This document shows positions 34,759-43,831 of a stretch of DNA of 64,000 nucleotides, piece after piece (position 1 is the first letter of the stretch; each line of letters starts with the position of its first letter). Under the pieces are notes generated by a model that saw only the letters and a list, made by a program, of their open reading frames with translations, searched no databases and was not told where the DNA came from. This DNA comes from Embleya sp040605455 (GTDB taxonomy: Bacteria; Actinomycetota; Actinomycetes; Streptomycetales; Streptomycetaceae): contig NZ_JBEXCV010000010.1 in assembly GCF_040605455.1 (NCBI RefSeq), positions 41,229 to 105,228 on the forward strand. Direction: 5' to 3'. A program made the position numbers and the translations under genes.

Positions 34759-35593
34759 TTACGACGATACGAACGACCTGGACGCCTCCGAGCTCAACAT
34801 TTTGGGCACTCCCGTCGAGGACGATCCGCAGGCGTGCCTGTCCGCGCGAATCTCGGTCGCGGACGTGCTCACGCTGGGCAACGCGGCGAGCGGCTTCATG
34901 GCGATCTACTTCCTCGCCTGTTCGGTCATGGCCGCGCGCGGCGGCGACGTCGGCGTCTCGGCCGAGCGCAGCATGGCCGCGGCCGTGGTGCTGATGCTGG
35001 TCGGCGCCCTGTGCGACCTGTGCGACGGCATGGTGGCGCGCAAGCTGCGGATGTCCTCGCTGGGCGCGCAGCTGGACAACCTCGCGGACGTGATCACCTT
35101 CGGCGTCGCGCCGGCGTTCTTCGTGGTCACCTGGGCTGCGGTGCCGATGAACACCGGGCAGGCACCCGCCGCCGTCCTGGTGGCACTGTCGGTGCTGATC
35201 GGCGGCGTTTTGCGACTGGCCAGATTCGCGACCACTCCGGGACGTCCCGGAGTGTTCCAGGGCATGCCCATTCCGATGGCCGCGATGACGGTCGTCTCGA
35301 TCGTGCTGCTCGACCTGCCCTTCACTCCCGCGGCCGTGCTGATCGTGGCCGTCTCCGGACTGATGGTGAGCCGGATCGAATACCCGAAGCCGCAGGGCAA
35401 CCTGGCGATTGTGGTGATGGCCGGCATCGGCCTGAGCATGAGCTGCCTGATCGCCTGGGCCGCCGACGCACCGGGCAGCGAGTGGATGCTCAACATGGGC
35501 GCCACGACCCAGGTCACCCTGGCGCTGCTGGTGCCCGCGATGGCGATGGCCCGCAAGGGCGTCGAGCGCATCGGCCTGCGGATGATCCGCTAG
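34745..35593 (+). CDS. pssA: CDP-diacylglycerol-serine O-phosphatidyltransferase
   Basis: A 282-residue membrane enzyme that joins CDP-diacylglycerol and serine. The CDP-alcohol phosphotransferase motif is complete: D91-x2-D94-G95-x2-A98-R99-x7-G107-x3-D111-x3-D115. About eight membrane helices are predicted. The TTG start at 34745 is preferred because GGGAGAGAC lies at the right distance and the family N-terminus (SVADVLTLGNAASGF) follows at residue 37. It overlaps psd by 14 bases. Substrate product feeds Psd directly. Confidence 0.93.
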   Translation: MTGTDYDDTNDLDASELNILGTPVEDDPQACLSARISVADVLTLGNAASGFMAIYFLACSVMAARGGDVGVSAERSMAAAVVLMLVGALCDLCDGMVARKLRMSSLGAQLDNLADVITFGVAPAFFVVTWAAVPMNTGQAPAAVLVALSVLIGGVLRLARFATTPGRPGVFQGMPIPMAAMTVVSIVLLDLPFTPAAVLIVAVSGLMVSRIEYPKPQGNLAIVVMAGIGLSMSCLIAWAADAPGSEWMLNMGATTQVTLALLVPAMAMARKGVERIGLRMIR

Positions 35594-35613
35594 CCGAGGC
35601 ACACCCCGCGTAT

Positions 35614-35648
35614 CGAAACGCCGTCACCCACCGGGTGGCGGCGTTTCG
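35614..35648. terminator. Bidirectional terminator between pssA and recD2
   Basis: Stem CGAAACGCCG/CGGCGTTTCG extended inward by CACCC/GGGTG, with loop ACC, between convergent genes. Confidence 0.7.
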
Positions 35649-35658
35649 CGTCGTCGGG

Positions 35659-35694
35659 GTAGGACACGTCCCGGCCGGCCGGGACGTGTCCTAC
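35659..35694. repeat. Perfect 36-base palindrome at the recD2 stop
   Basis: Left half GTAGGACACGTCCCGGCC; right half is its exact reverse complement with no spacer. It includes the recD2 stop codon (35691-35693) and lies 11 bases from the preceding hairpin. Confidence 0.75.
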
Positions 35695-37946
35695 CGCAGC
35701 CGGTGCGCCAGTCCGGTGAATCGCTTGCCCGCCGAGACGGTACGCACCGCCTGGCCCAGCGCGCGCCGCGAGCCGACCAGCACCACCAGCCGCTTCGCGC
35801 GGGTGATCGCCGTGTAGAGCAGATTGCGCTGAAGCATCATCCAGGCACCGGTGGTGACCGGGACCACCACCGCCGGATATTCGCTGCCCTGCGAGCGGTG
35901 GATGGTGACCGCGTACGCGTGCGAGAGCTCGTCGAGCTCGGCGAAGTCGTAGTCGACCTCCTCGTCCTCCTCGGTGCGCACGACCAGCTTCTGGTCCTCG
36001 GGAGACAGTGCGATCACCACGCCGCCGGTGCCGTTGAAGACGCCGTTCGCGCCCTTGTCGTAGTTGTTGCGGATCTGGGTGACCTTGTCGCCGACCCGGA
36101 AGGTGCGCCCGCCGAAGCGCTTCTCCGGCAGGCCCTCGCGGCCGGGTGTGAGCGCCTGCTGAAGCAGCAGGTTGAGCGCGCCGGCACCGGCCGGGCCGCG
36201 GTGCATCGGGGCGAGCACCTGGATGTCGCGGCGCGGGTCCAGGCCGAACTTGCGCGGGATGCGGCGGGCGACCACGTCGACGGTGAGCGTGGCCGCGTCC
36301 TCGGTCTCCTCGGCGGGGAAGAGGAAGAAGTCGGGCAGGCCGTCGGTGATCGGCGGACGGCCCGCATTGATCCGGTGCGCGTTGGTGACCACACCGGACT
36401 GTTGCGCCTGGCGGAAGATCTGCGTGAGCCGCACCCTGGGCACCCGCTCGGCCGCGAGCAGGTCGCGCAGCACCTCGCCGGCGCCCACGCTGGGCAGCTG
36501 GTCCACGTCGCCGACGAACAGCACGTGTGCGCCGGCGGGTATCGCCTTGATCAGCTTGTTGGCCAGCAGCAGGTCGAGCATCGATGCCTCGTCGACGACC
36601 ACGAGGTCCGCGTCCAGCGGCTTGTCCTGGTCGTAGGCCGCATTGCCGCCGGGCTGGAGCTGGAGCAGGCGGTGCACGGTGGCCGCCTCGCATCCGGTCA
36701 GCTCGGCCAGCCGCTTGGCCGCCCGGCCGGTGGGCGCGGCCAGGATCACCTTCGCCTCGCGCGCGCGGGCGAGTTCCACCACGGAGCGCACGGTGAAGCT
36801 CTTGCCGCAGCCGGGGCCGCCGGTGAGCACCGCGACCTTGGCGGTCAGCGCCAGTCGTACGGCCTGTTCCTGTTCGGGCGCCAGCGCGATGCCGGTGCGG
36901 GCGCGCAGCCAGGCCAGGGCTCGGGTCCAGTCCAGTTCGGCGAACGCCGCCAGGCGGTCCTCCCGGGCGCCCAGCAGGGTGCGCACCCGGCCGGCCAGGG
37001 AGAGTTCGGCGCGGTGGAAGGGCACCAGGTAGACGGCCTGGACGGGATCGCCCTGGGTGCCGGAGACGGTGACCGGACCGGGCAGCTCCTCGCACACCAC
37101 CCCCTCCTCGCCGACCAGCTCGTTCAGGCATCGCACCACGAGCTCGGAAGACACGTCCAGAATCTCGACCGCCTGGGCGACCAGGACGTCCGCGGGCAGG
37201 TAGCAGTGGCCGCTGTCGGTGCCCTCGGACAGCGTGTACTGCAGTCCGGCCTTGATCCGCTGCGGCGCGTCGTGCGGTATCCCCACGGCCTTGGCGATCG
37301 CATCGGCCGTCTTGAAGCCGATCCCCCACACGTCGGCGGCCAGCCGATACGGCTCGGTACGCACCACAGTGATCGACGCGTCGCCGTACTCCTTGAAGAT
37401 GCGCACCGCCGGCGACGTGGAGATGCCGATGCCCTGGAGGAAGACCATCACCTCCTTGATCGCCTTCTGTTCCTCCCACGCGGCGGCGATCAGCTTGGTG
37501 CGCTTGGGGCCCAGGCCCGGGACCTGGATGAGTTGCGTGGCGTCCTCGTCGATCACATCCAGTGAGCGCACACCGAAGTGCTCGACGATCCGGTCGGCGG
37601 TCTTGGGGCCGATGCCCTTGATCAGCCCCGAGCCGAGGTAGCGCCGGATGCCCTGCACGGTGGCCGGCAGCACGGTGCTGAACGATTCGACCTGGAACTG
37701 TTTGCCGAACTGCGGGTGGCTGCCCCAGCGGCCGTGCATCCGGATCGACTCGCCGGGTTGGGCGCCCAGCAGCGCGCCGACCACGGTGAGCAGTTCGGTG
37801 CCGTGCCGGCCGGTGTCCACGCGGGCGACGGTCCAGCCGTTCTCGTCGTTCTGGTAGGTGATGCGCTCCAGGACGGCTTCGAGAACGGCGCCTGTCCCGC
37901 CCCCGGTTTCGGCGCCGGGCGGCATTCCCGGCAGCGTGCCTGTCAT
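35691..37946 (-). CDS. RecD2-type ATP-dependent DNA helicase
   Basis: A 751-residue SF1B helicase. The N-terminal OB-like domain (about 15-90) is followed by helix-hairpin-helix repeats (about 105-215, GIGPKTADRI, VPGLGPKRTKLI). Motor domains carry Walker A GGPGCGKS (376-383) and Walker B VVVDEASMLD near 440. A later motif GSEYPAVVVPV leads to the C-terminal UvrD-like SF1 segment with NLLYTAITRAKRLVVLVG. The length and N-terminal region identify RecD2, which acts in DNA repair without RecBC. The ATG at 37946 has only a weak ribosome site. The standard Walker A GGPGTGKT is changed to GGPGCGKS, which should still bind nucleotide. Confidence 0.93.
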   Translation of the reverse strand: MTGTLPGMPPGAETGGGTGAVLEAVLERITYQNDENGWTVARVDTGRHGTELLTVVGALLGAQPGESIRMHGRWGSHPQFGKQFQVESFSTVLPATVQGIRRYLGSGLIKGIGPKTADRIVEHFGVRSLDVIDEDATQLIQVPGLGPKRTKLIAAAWEEQKAIKEVMVFLQGIGISTSPAVRIFKEYGDASITVVRTEPYRLAADVWGIGFKTADAIAKAVGIPHDAPQRIKAGLQYTLSEGTDSGHCYLPADVLVAQAVEILDVSSELVVRCLNELVGEEGVVCEELPGPVTVSGTQGDPVQAVYLVPFHRAELSLAGRVRTLLGAREDRLAAFAELDWTRALAWLRARTGIALAPEQEQAVRLALTAKVAVLTGGPGCGKSFTVRSVVELARAREAKVILAAPTGRAAKRLAELTGCEAATVHRLLQLQPGGNAAYDQDKPLDADLVVVDEASMLDLLLANKLIKAIPAGAHVLFVGDVDQLPSVGAGEVLRDLLAAERVPRVRLTQIFRQAQQSGVVTNAHRINAGRPPITDGLPDFFLFPAEETEDAATLTVDVVARRIPRKFGLDPRRDIQVLAPMHRGPAGAGALNLLLQQALTPGREGLPEKRFGGRTFRVGDKVTQIRNNYDKGANGVFNGTGGVVIALSPEDQKLVVRTEEDEEVDYDFAELDELSHAYAVTIHRSQGSEYPAVVVPVTTGAWMMLQRNLLYTAITRAKRLVVLVGSRRALGQAVRTVSAGKRFTGLAHRLR

Positions 37947-38107
37947 GCCGCCCGAGACTAGCCAACCGGAGTGACAGCAGAACTAGAACACGTTCTCTTT
38001 TTACTCGTCGACACCATTGACTGTGTCACATATCGGCGGTACGTTCCGGGAACTCCATGCTCCGAGCCGCAGGTTCACCGCAGCTCAAAAACCGTGAGGA
38101 CACACGC

Positions 38108-38536
38108 ATGCCCGTCATCAACGAGCAGGTCGAGATCGCTGCCGCCCCCGAGGCCGTGTGGGCCAAGCTGACCGACTACAGCGTCTTCGGCGAGTGGATG
38201 GTCCCGCACGTCGAGTTCCCGGCCGGCGCGCCGGAGAAGCTCGAGGCCGGCGTGACCTACGACGAGAAGATGAAGCTCATGGGCTTCCCGGCGGACATCA
38301 AGTGGACCATCAAGGACGTCGAGGCGGGCAAGTCGCTGTCGCTCGACGGCAAGGGTCCGATGGGCGTCATCATGACCGAGGTCTTCATCGTCGAGCCCGC
38401 CGGCGAGGGTTCGGTGCTGCGGATCGAGTCCGAGGTCAAGGGCGGCGCGGTGCAGATGATGGCGGGCAAGGTCACCAAGGCCACCCAGGAGGCGCTGATC
38501 GAGTCGCTGGCCAAGTTCGCCGCACTCGTCAAGTAA
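38108..38536 (+). CDS. SRPBCC (START-like) family protein
   Basis: A 142-residue protein. It has the polyketide-cyclase/CoxG-like pattern: EIAAAPEAVWAKLTDYSVFGEW at the start, a beta-sheet core and a long C-terminal helix (MAGKVTKATQEALIESLAKFAALV). Such proteins bind hydrophobic ligands in a deep cavity. The ATG has GAGGA about seven bases upstream. It stands alone, closed by a strong terminator. The ligand is unknown. Confidence 0.85.
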   Translation: MPVINEQVEIAAAPEAVWAKLTDYSVFGEWMVPHVEFPAGAPEKLEAGVTYDEKMKLMGFPADIKWTIKDVEAGKSLSLDGKGPMGVIMTEVFIVEPAGEGSVLRIESEVKGGAVQMMAGKVTKATQEALIESLAKFAALVK

Positions 38537-38579
38537 TCCGCCTCCCGCACACCCGTCGCCGCCCACCCGGCGACACCCA

Positions 38580-38628
38580 CACGACGACCACCCACCCGGT
38601 GCACCCGCCCGGGTGGGTGGTCGTCGTG
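38580..38628 (+). terminator. Strong terminator hairpin after the SRPBCC gene
   Basis: Perfect 20-bp stem beginning CACGACGACCACCCACCCGG with a nine-base loop, 43 bases past the stop codon. No T tract. Confidence 0.8.
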
Positions 38629-38713
38629 CGTACGGGGTCCGCCCACTCGTCGCGTCCACCTGGAACAATGGCGATCCATCGTCGAGCGCCGCGACCCCTC
38701 GGAGGGACCTGAC

Positions 38714-40051
38714 GTGCCGTCAACTTCCGCCCACTTCCCGTGGACCCTGCACCGGACCAGGCTCGACAACGGTCTGCGTGTGGTGGTCTGCCCCGATGCC
38801 ACGGTGCCGCTCGCCGCGGTCAACCTCTGGTACGACGTGGGATCACGGCACGAGGTCGAGGGCAAACACGGCTTCGCCCACCTCTTCGAACACCTGATGT
38901 TCGAGGGCTCCGCGCACGTGGACAAGGGCGGCCACTTCGCCGCGATCGAGGGCTGCGGCGGCGACGGCATCAACGCCTCGACCAGCCCGGACCGCACCAA
39001 CTACTACCAGACGGTGCCCTCCGGACAGCTGGACCTCGCGCTGTGGCTGGAGGCCGACCGGATGGGCTCGCTCGCGCTGACCCAGGAGACCCTGGACAAC
39101 CAGCGCGAGGTGGTCAAGAACGAGCGCCGGCAGCGCTACGACAGCGTGCCCTACGGGACCTGGAGCGAGGAGATGATGGTCCTCGCCTACCCCGAGGGCC
39201 ACCCCTACGCGACCTCCACGATCGGCTCGATGGCCGAGTTGGACAGCGCCGAACTCGCCGACTTCACCGCGTTCCACGAGACCTACTACGCGCCGGACAA
39301 CGCGGTGCTCACCGTGGTCGGCGACGTGCGGCCGGAGCAGGTGGTGGCGTCGGCCGAGAAGTACTTCGGCGGCATCGCCGCGCGCGGCTCCTTCCCGCAA
39401 CCCACCCCCGCGCCGCTGCCGTCCCGCTTCGGGGCGGGCCGTCATGTGACGGTGTATCGGGACGTGCCCGCGCCGCGCCTGTTCGTGTGCCACCGCGCGC
39501 CGCGCTTCGGCACCCCGGGCGCGGCCGCCGCGAGCGTGCTGGCGACCGCCGTCGGCCGCGGTCGGGGCAGCCGGCTGTACCGGGAGTTGGTCACCGCGCG
39601 CAATCTGGCCCAAGCCTCCGGCGCGTTCCTGTCCGCATGGAGTTACCTGCACTTCGAATCCGTCCTGATGGGCTCGTGCGCGCCCAGCGAGGGCGTCGAA
39701 CCGGACGAACTGCTCGACGCCTACGTCGCGGTCTGCGACGAGGTCGCGCAGGACGGGGTGACCGAGGCCGAACTCGACCGGGTCCGGGCGGTGTTGTCCG
39801 GTGAATGGCTACGCGAGGTGGCCACCGCCGCCGGCCGGGCCGACGCGATCGGCCGATTCACCACCCGCTTCGGCGACGCGGAGTCGATCCGCGGCCACCT
39901 CGACGAGTTGCTCGCGGTCACCGCCGAGGACGTGCACCGGGCCGCCCGCGACCTGCTGCACCCGGACAACCGGATCGTGCTGGAGTTCTCCCCGCAAGCC
40001 GCCGAGGCCGGCGCCGACATCGAGACCACCGAGTCGGAGGCCGCCGCATGA
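38714..40051 (+). CDS. M16 family metallopeptidase, catalytic subunit
   Basis: A 445-residue peptidase. The inverted zinc motif HxxEH is present as His56-Leu-Phe-Glu59-His60, with the distal ligand Glu137 (VVKNERRQ). The rest follows the two-domain M16 fold, ending with DLLHPDNRIVLEF. The GTG has GGAGG upstream. It overlaps the next gene by four bases (ATGA). That gene is a non-catalytic M16 subunit, so the active enzyme should be a heterodimer like mitochondrial processing peptidase. No signal peptide is visible. Confidence 0.93.
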   Translation: MPSTSAHFPWTLHRTRLDNGLRVVVCPDATVPLAAVNLWYDVGSRHEVEGKHGFAHLFEHLMFEGSAHVDKGGHFAAIEGCGGDGINASTSPDRTNYYQTVPSGQLDLALWLEADRMGSLALTQETLDNQREVVKNERRQRYDSVPYGTWSEEMMVLAYPEGHPYATSTIGSMAELDSAELADFTAFHETYYAPDNAVLTVVGDVRPEQVVASAEKYFGGIAARGSFPQPTPAPLPSRFGAGRHVTVYRDVPAPRLFVCHRAPRFGTPGAAAASVLATAVGRGRGSRLYRELVTARNLAQASGAFLSAWSYLHFESVLMGSCAPSEGVEPDELLDAYVAVCDEVAQDGVTEAELDRVRAVLSGEWLREVATAAGRADAIGRFTTRFGDAESIRGHLDELLAVTAEDVHRAARDLLHPDNRIVLEFSPQAAEAGADIETTESEAAA

Positions 40052-41415
40052 GCGAGCAGATCGCGACCCGCCACACCCTGATCGCCGAGCGACCCACCGG
40101 CGCGGCCCCGCGCCCGTACCGCTTCCCCGAGGTCCGCCGGATCGGCGTGGACGGCGGCGAGGTGATCGGCGCGCACGTGCCCGGACGCAGCCTGGCCTGG
40201 GCCAAGCTGGTGATGGAGAGCGGCGCGCTGCACGAGCCGGTCGGCCTGGACGGCCTGGCCCGGATCACCTGCTCGCTGCTCGACGAGGGCAGCCTGGACC
40301 ACGACGCGGACGCCTTCGGACTCGCCATCGAGGCGCTGGGCGCGAACTGGCGGCTCGCCTGCGGGTGGGAGACCCAGGAGGTGGGCCTGGACCTGCCCGC
40401 CGATCGACTCGGCGCGGGCCTGGACCTGGTCACCGAGGCGGTCCGTCGGCCGGCGTTCGCCGACGCCGACGTCGAGCGCTTCCTCGCCAACCACGTGCGC
40501 TCGCTGAAGACCTCGTGGGCCCAGCCCGGTACCCGCGCCGGACTCGCCTTCCGGCGGGCGCTGTTCGGCCCGGACAGCCGGCTCGGCGGGCTGCTCGGCG
40601 GCACTCCCGACACGGCGGTCGCGCTGGACGCCGACGCGATCCGCGGCTTCCACGCCGACCGGATGACCGCGCCCGGCACCCTCGCGGTGGTCGGCGACCT
40701 GGACACGCTCGACCTCGCGGCACTGGGCCGAACCGTCTTCGCAGGCGCGACCGGGACCGCGACGCGGGCCGAGCTCACCGGAACCGCCGGCGCCCCCTCG
40801 ACCGAGCGCGCGATCGTGGTGGACCGTCCCGGCGCCGTGCAGTCGGTGCTGCGGATCGGCCACACCGCGCCGCCGCGCTCGACCCCGGACCTGATCCCCA
40901 TCGAGTTGTTCGCCGACGTGCTCGGCGGCGCCTTCGGCTCCCGGCTCAACCACCTGCTGCGCGAGGTCAAGGGCTACACCTACGGCGCGCACGCGAGCTT
41001 CGGCCACGGCCGCCGCTCCGGCTCGTTCACCGTCTCCGCGTCCGTGCACACCGAGGTGACCGCCGCCGCGGTCGTGGACACGATCGGCGAGATCCGCCGG
41101 ATGCACGCCGACGGCGTCACGCCGAACGAACTCGCGGCCACCCGCGCCCACTCGCTCGGCAGCATGCCGATCAACCTGCAGACCCCCGGCGGCATCGGCG
41201 GCCGACTCGTCGAGGCGATCGTGCACGGTCTCCCGGACGACCACGTCACCGCCGAGTACGCGGAGATCCTGGCCACCGACCCGGATTCGGTCGACCGCGC
41301 CGCGCATACACACCTGCGCCCGGACGAACTCGCCGTGGTCGTGGAGGGCGACGCCGCCCGAATCGTCCCCGAACTACGCGCGGCGGGCTTCGAGGTGGTC
41401 ATCTCCGACATGTGA
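40048..41415 (+). CDS. M16 family protein, non-catalytic subunit
   Basis: A 455-residue M16-fold protein. At the position of HxxEH it reads SLLDEGSLDH, so zinc cannot bind. It keeps the C-terminal substrate-binding motif GAFGSRLNHLLREVKGYTYG of the beta-type partner subunits. It is translationally coupled to the catalytic subunit upstream. Together they resemble the PqqF/MPP-like heterodimers. Its loss of zinc ligands is normal for this subunit and not a sign of decay. Confidence 0.9.
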   Translation: MSEQIATRHTLIAERPTGAAPRPYRFPEVRRIGVDGGEVIGAHVPGRSLAWAKLVMESGALHEPVGLDGLARITCSLLDEGSLDHDADAFGLAIEALGANWRLACGWETQEVGLDLPADRLGAGLDLVTEAVRRPAFADADVERFLANHVRSLKTSWAQPGTRAGLAFRRALFGPDSRLGGLLGGTPDTAVALDADAIRGFHADRMTAPGTLAVVGDLDTLDLAALGRTVFAGATGTATRAELTGTAGAPSTERAIVVDRPGAVQSVLRIGHTAPPRSTPDLIPIELFADVLGGAFGSRLNHLLREVKGYTYGAHASFGHGRRSGSFTVSASVHTEVTAAAVVDTIGEIRRMHADGVTPNELAATRAHSLGSMPINLQTPGGIGGRLVEAIVHGLPDDHVTAEYAEILATDPDSVDRAAHTHLRPDELAVVVEGDAARIVPELRAAGFEVVISDM

Positions 41416-41577
41416 CCCCACCCGCTCCACCCGTTGCCTTTGGTGGGGAGGCTGGGGCTTCAGGGGCACCGAGGGACCCTGCTCCGGCCCCGCGGCCCCC
41501 AGTGTGGCTGCCCGCGGTCGGGTGGATCGGCTGCGGCGAGGAGCCCGGCCGCGCCGGGCCGCCGAGTTTGGCTGCGG

Positions 41578-41603
41578 CCCGGCGCGTCAGCGCCCCCGAC
41601 CCA
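41578..41603 (+). repeat. Short hairpin motif CGGCGCGTCAGCGCCCCCG, copy 3
   Basis: Same-strand copy of the 19-base motif seen at 4383. It lies 12 bases from the stop of the EthD-like gene, next to another hairpin, GCCCGGC-CGC-GCCGGGC (41543-41559). Confidence 0.5.
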
Positions 41604-41614
41604 CCCCCGCCCCC

Positions 41615-42283
41615 TCACCCTCCCGCCACATAGACCTGCCGGTATCCACTCCACACCGCCGGACCCAAGTCCTGGGGCACGTGCGGAGGGAGCGGCCACA
41701 TCGGGCCGCTCACCTCGCACAGGACCACGTGCAGGCCCTCGCCCGCGTCGAACCAGCGCAGGCCCACCGCCCCGGGTGAGCGCAGCAGTTCGGCGACCGC
41801 CTCCTCGTGCAGCCAGCGCCCCATCGCCGCGCCCGAGCCGTGCGCGGTCAGGTGCAGCAGCTTGTCGCCGGCCGGGAAGAGCCGGCTCGCCGACACGTTG
41901 GGCCAGCGGCGGATCTCCCGGCAGTCCAGGCGCGAGGAGGTGACCGCGCCGATCAGTTCGGGCGGAAGCGGCGTACCCGCGCTGTCGTGCAGGTCGCCGC
42001 CGCCGGCGGCGAGCACCCCGACGTGCTTGAGGTCGTACACGGTCAGGTAGCGCGCCGCCGGCGGCCCGGCCTCGGCCTCACCGTTGCCGAACGCCCCGCA
42101 CAGCACGAAGCGGCGGGCCCGCCGGAAACCGGACACCCGCAGCAGGTCGTCGTGGTGCCGGTCGCACCAGGGGGAAAACGTGCCGTCGAGCGCCTCGGGC
42201 AGATCCGACCGCAGGTGCAGCAGGCCCGCACCGGTGGGGAATTCGTCCGGGTCGAGACGCGGTATCGCGGGTTGGTCGGACAT
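41615..42283 (-). CDS. EthD-like ferredoxin-fold protein, function unknown
   Basis: A 222-residue protein. Residues about 25-110 look like an EthD/DUF4286-type dimeric alpha-beta barrel: WCDRHHDDLLRVSGFRRARRF then ARYLTVYDL. A second similar unit may follow (GDKLLHLTAHGSG to GLRWFDAGEG). The ATG has GGGGGAGG upstream. No signal peptide is seen. Related proteins bind or modify small aromatic compounds, but I cannot assign a role here. Confidence 0.62.
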   Translation of the reverse strand: MSDQPAIPRLDPDEFPTGAGLLHLRSDLPEALDGTFSPWCDRHHDDLLRVSGFRRARRFVLCGAFGNGEAEAGPPAARYLTVYDLKHVGVLAAGGGDLHDSAGTPLPPELIGAVTSSRLDCREIRRWPNVSASRLFPAGDKLLHLTAHGSGAAMGRWLHEEAVAELLRSPGAVGLRWFDAGEGLHVVLCEVSGPMWPLPPHVPQDLGPAVWSGYRQVYVAGG

Positions 42284-42360
42284 CGTTCGCGCCTCCCCCC
42301 GGGCCCTCCCGCCCGGCTGTCCCTGGCGAAGGCGGGAACTGACGGAGGGTCATAGCTTTG

Positions 42361-42786
42361 TTACCCACCGGTCGCGGAAAGCATGTCCTCTTTGCCGAAC
42401 ATGCGAGCGGCCTCGCGCGCGCTCGGCGTGCCCGCGTCCGGATCGGCGCCCGCGGTCACGAGCGCCGCGACCACCTCGCGCTCGCTCTTGAACACGGCGC
42501 CCGCGAGCGGGGTCTGTCCGCGGTCGTTGGCCCGGTCCGGGTCCGCGCCGCGGGCGAGCAACGCGCGGACCGCGTCGGCGTGTCCGTGGTAGGCGGCGAG
42601 CATCAGCAGGGTGTCGCCCCGGTCGTTGGCCAGGTTCGCCGGCAGGCCCGCGTCCACGTATCGGCCGAGGGTCTCGGCGTCGCCGGTGCGCGCGGCCTCG
42701 AACAGTCGCCCGGCCAACTCCTCGATCGCCTGCTCGTCCTGTTCGGACCGATGTTCCGGCTGCTGCTTCGACTGCTGCTCGCTCAT
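42361..42786 (-). CDS. Ankyrin-repeat protein
   Basis: A 141-residue cytosolic protein. A Gln/Glu-rich N-terminus (1-25) is followed by about three ankyrin repeats: RGDTLLMLAAYHGHADAVRALLARGADPD near 58-85, RGQTPLAGAVFKSEREVVAALVTAGADPD near 90-118, and a capping helix. These mediate protein binding. The ATG has GGAGG six bases upstream. It is divergent from the NAT gene; partner unknown. Confidence 0.85.
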   Translation of the reverse strand: MSEQQSKQQPEHRSEQDEQAIEELAGRLFEAARTGDAETLGRYVDAGLPANLANDRGDTLLMLAAYHGHADAVRALLARGADPDRANDRGQTPLAGAVFKSEREVVAALVTAGADPDAGTPSAREAARMFGKEDMLSATGG

Positions 42787-42955
42787 GATCGACCTCCGAG
42801 AACACGACGACGTGTGGATGTGAGCGGCGGACCGACACCGGGCCCGACCGGATCCGAACCTATCGGGTGGCGCGCCGGGGCAACGGCGCCGTCGGCCGAG
42901 GCTCGCGTGTGAGAATCGGTGCGATCGTGGCCCCCGGATCCCAAGGAGACGGCTC

Positions 42956-43828
42956 GTGCGCCATCCGCACCACCTCGACCTCGACGCGTACTTCGCCCGC
43001 ACCGGCTGGTCCGGCGAGCGGGCGCCCACCTGGGCCACGTTGCGCTCGCTGCACCTGGCGCACGTGGTCGGCATCCCGTTCGAGAATGTCGAGGTCCTCC
43101 TGGGCGGAGTGCCCTCGCTGGAACTCGCCGACCTGGAGGACAAGCTGGTCCGCCAGGGCCGGGGCGGCTACTGCTTCGAACACAACCTGCTCTTCGCCGG
43201 AGTGCTGGAGGCGCTGGGCTTTCGGGTCACCCGACTGGCCGCGCGGGTGCGGATGGGCACGGACGCGATCCGCCCGATGACCCACATGCTGCTCATGGTC
43301 GAGGTGCCCGGCGAGGCGCACCCCTACATCGCCGACGTCGGCTTCGGCAGCGGCGGCCTGTTGGAGCCGCTGCCGCTGCTGCCGGGTGTGGCCAATCCGC
43401 AGGGTGCCTGGCGCTACCGGCTGGTGCGCGAGCGCGACCTGTGGCTGTTGCAGACCGTGTACGGCGAGGACGGCTGGTTCACGGTGTACGCGTTCACCCT
43501 GGAGCGCCGGGAGTCGGTCGACTTCGAGATGGCCAACTGGTACATCGCGACGCACCCGCACTCGCCGTTCCGCAATACGCTGCGGGTGCAGTGCAGCGGC
43601 CCGCATCGGCGTGCGTACATCGAGGGCCGACTACTGACCGTGGTGCACAGCGACGGGTCCCGGGAGGAACGCGAGTTGACGGACGATCACGAGGTGCTGC
43701 GGCTCCTGGTCCGCGACTTCGGGTTGCTGCTGCCCTGGGACACCGCCCTGCCCGCGCCGTCCGAAGCATCCGCGCGCCGCGAAGCGCCCCGGCGCCCCGA
43801 TTCCGCGGCACGCCCCGAGGAGAGCTGA
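42956..43828 (+). CDS. nat: Arylamine N-acetyltransferase
   Basis: A 290-residue cytosolic enzyme that transfers acetyl from acetyl-CoA to arylamines or hydrazines. The catalytic triad is complete: Cys73 in RGRGGYCFEHN, His110 in RPMTHMLL and Asp127 in IADVGFG. Length and PFENVEVLLGG near residue 41 fit bacterial NATs. The last 30 residues are an Ala/Pro/Arg-rich tail. The GTG has AAGGAGA upstream. The O-methyltransferase starts three bases after the stop, so the two form an operon that could modify aromatic compounds. Confidence 0.93.
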   Translation: MRHPHHLDLDAYFARTGWSGERAPTWATLRSLHLAHVVGIPFENVEVLLGGVPSLELADLEDKLVRQGRGGYCFEHNLLFAGVLEALGFRVTRLAARVRMGTDAIRPMTHMLLMVEVPGEAHPYIADVGFGSGGLLEPLPLLPGVANPQGAWRYRLVRERDLWLLQTVYGEDGWFTVYAFTLERRESVDFEMANWYIATHPHSPFRNTLRVQCSGPHRRAYIEGRLLTVVHSDGSREERELTDDHEVLRLLVRDFGLLLPWDTALPAPSEASARREAPRRPDSAARPEES

Positions 43829-43831
43829 GCC

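Noticed and set aside
40048..41415. M16 gene without HxxEH as a pseudogene
   Set aside because: The frame is intact and coupled to the catalytic subunit; loss of zinc ligands is normal for the partner subunit.
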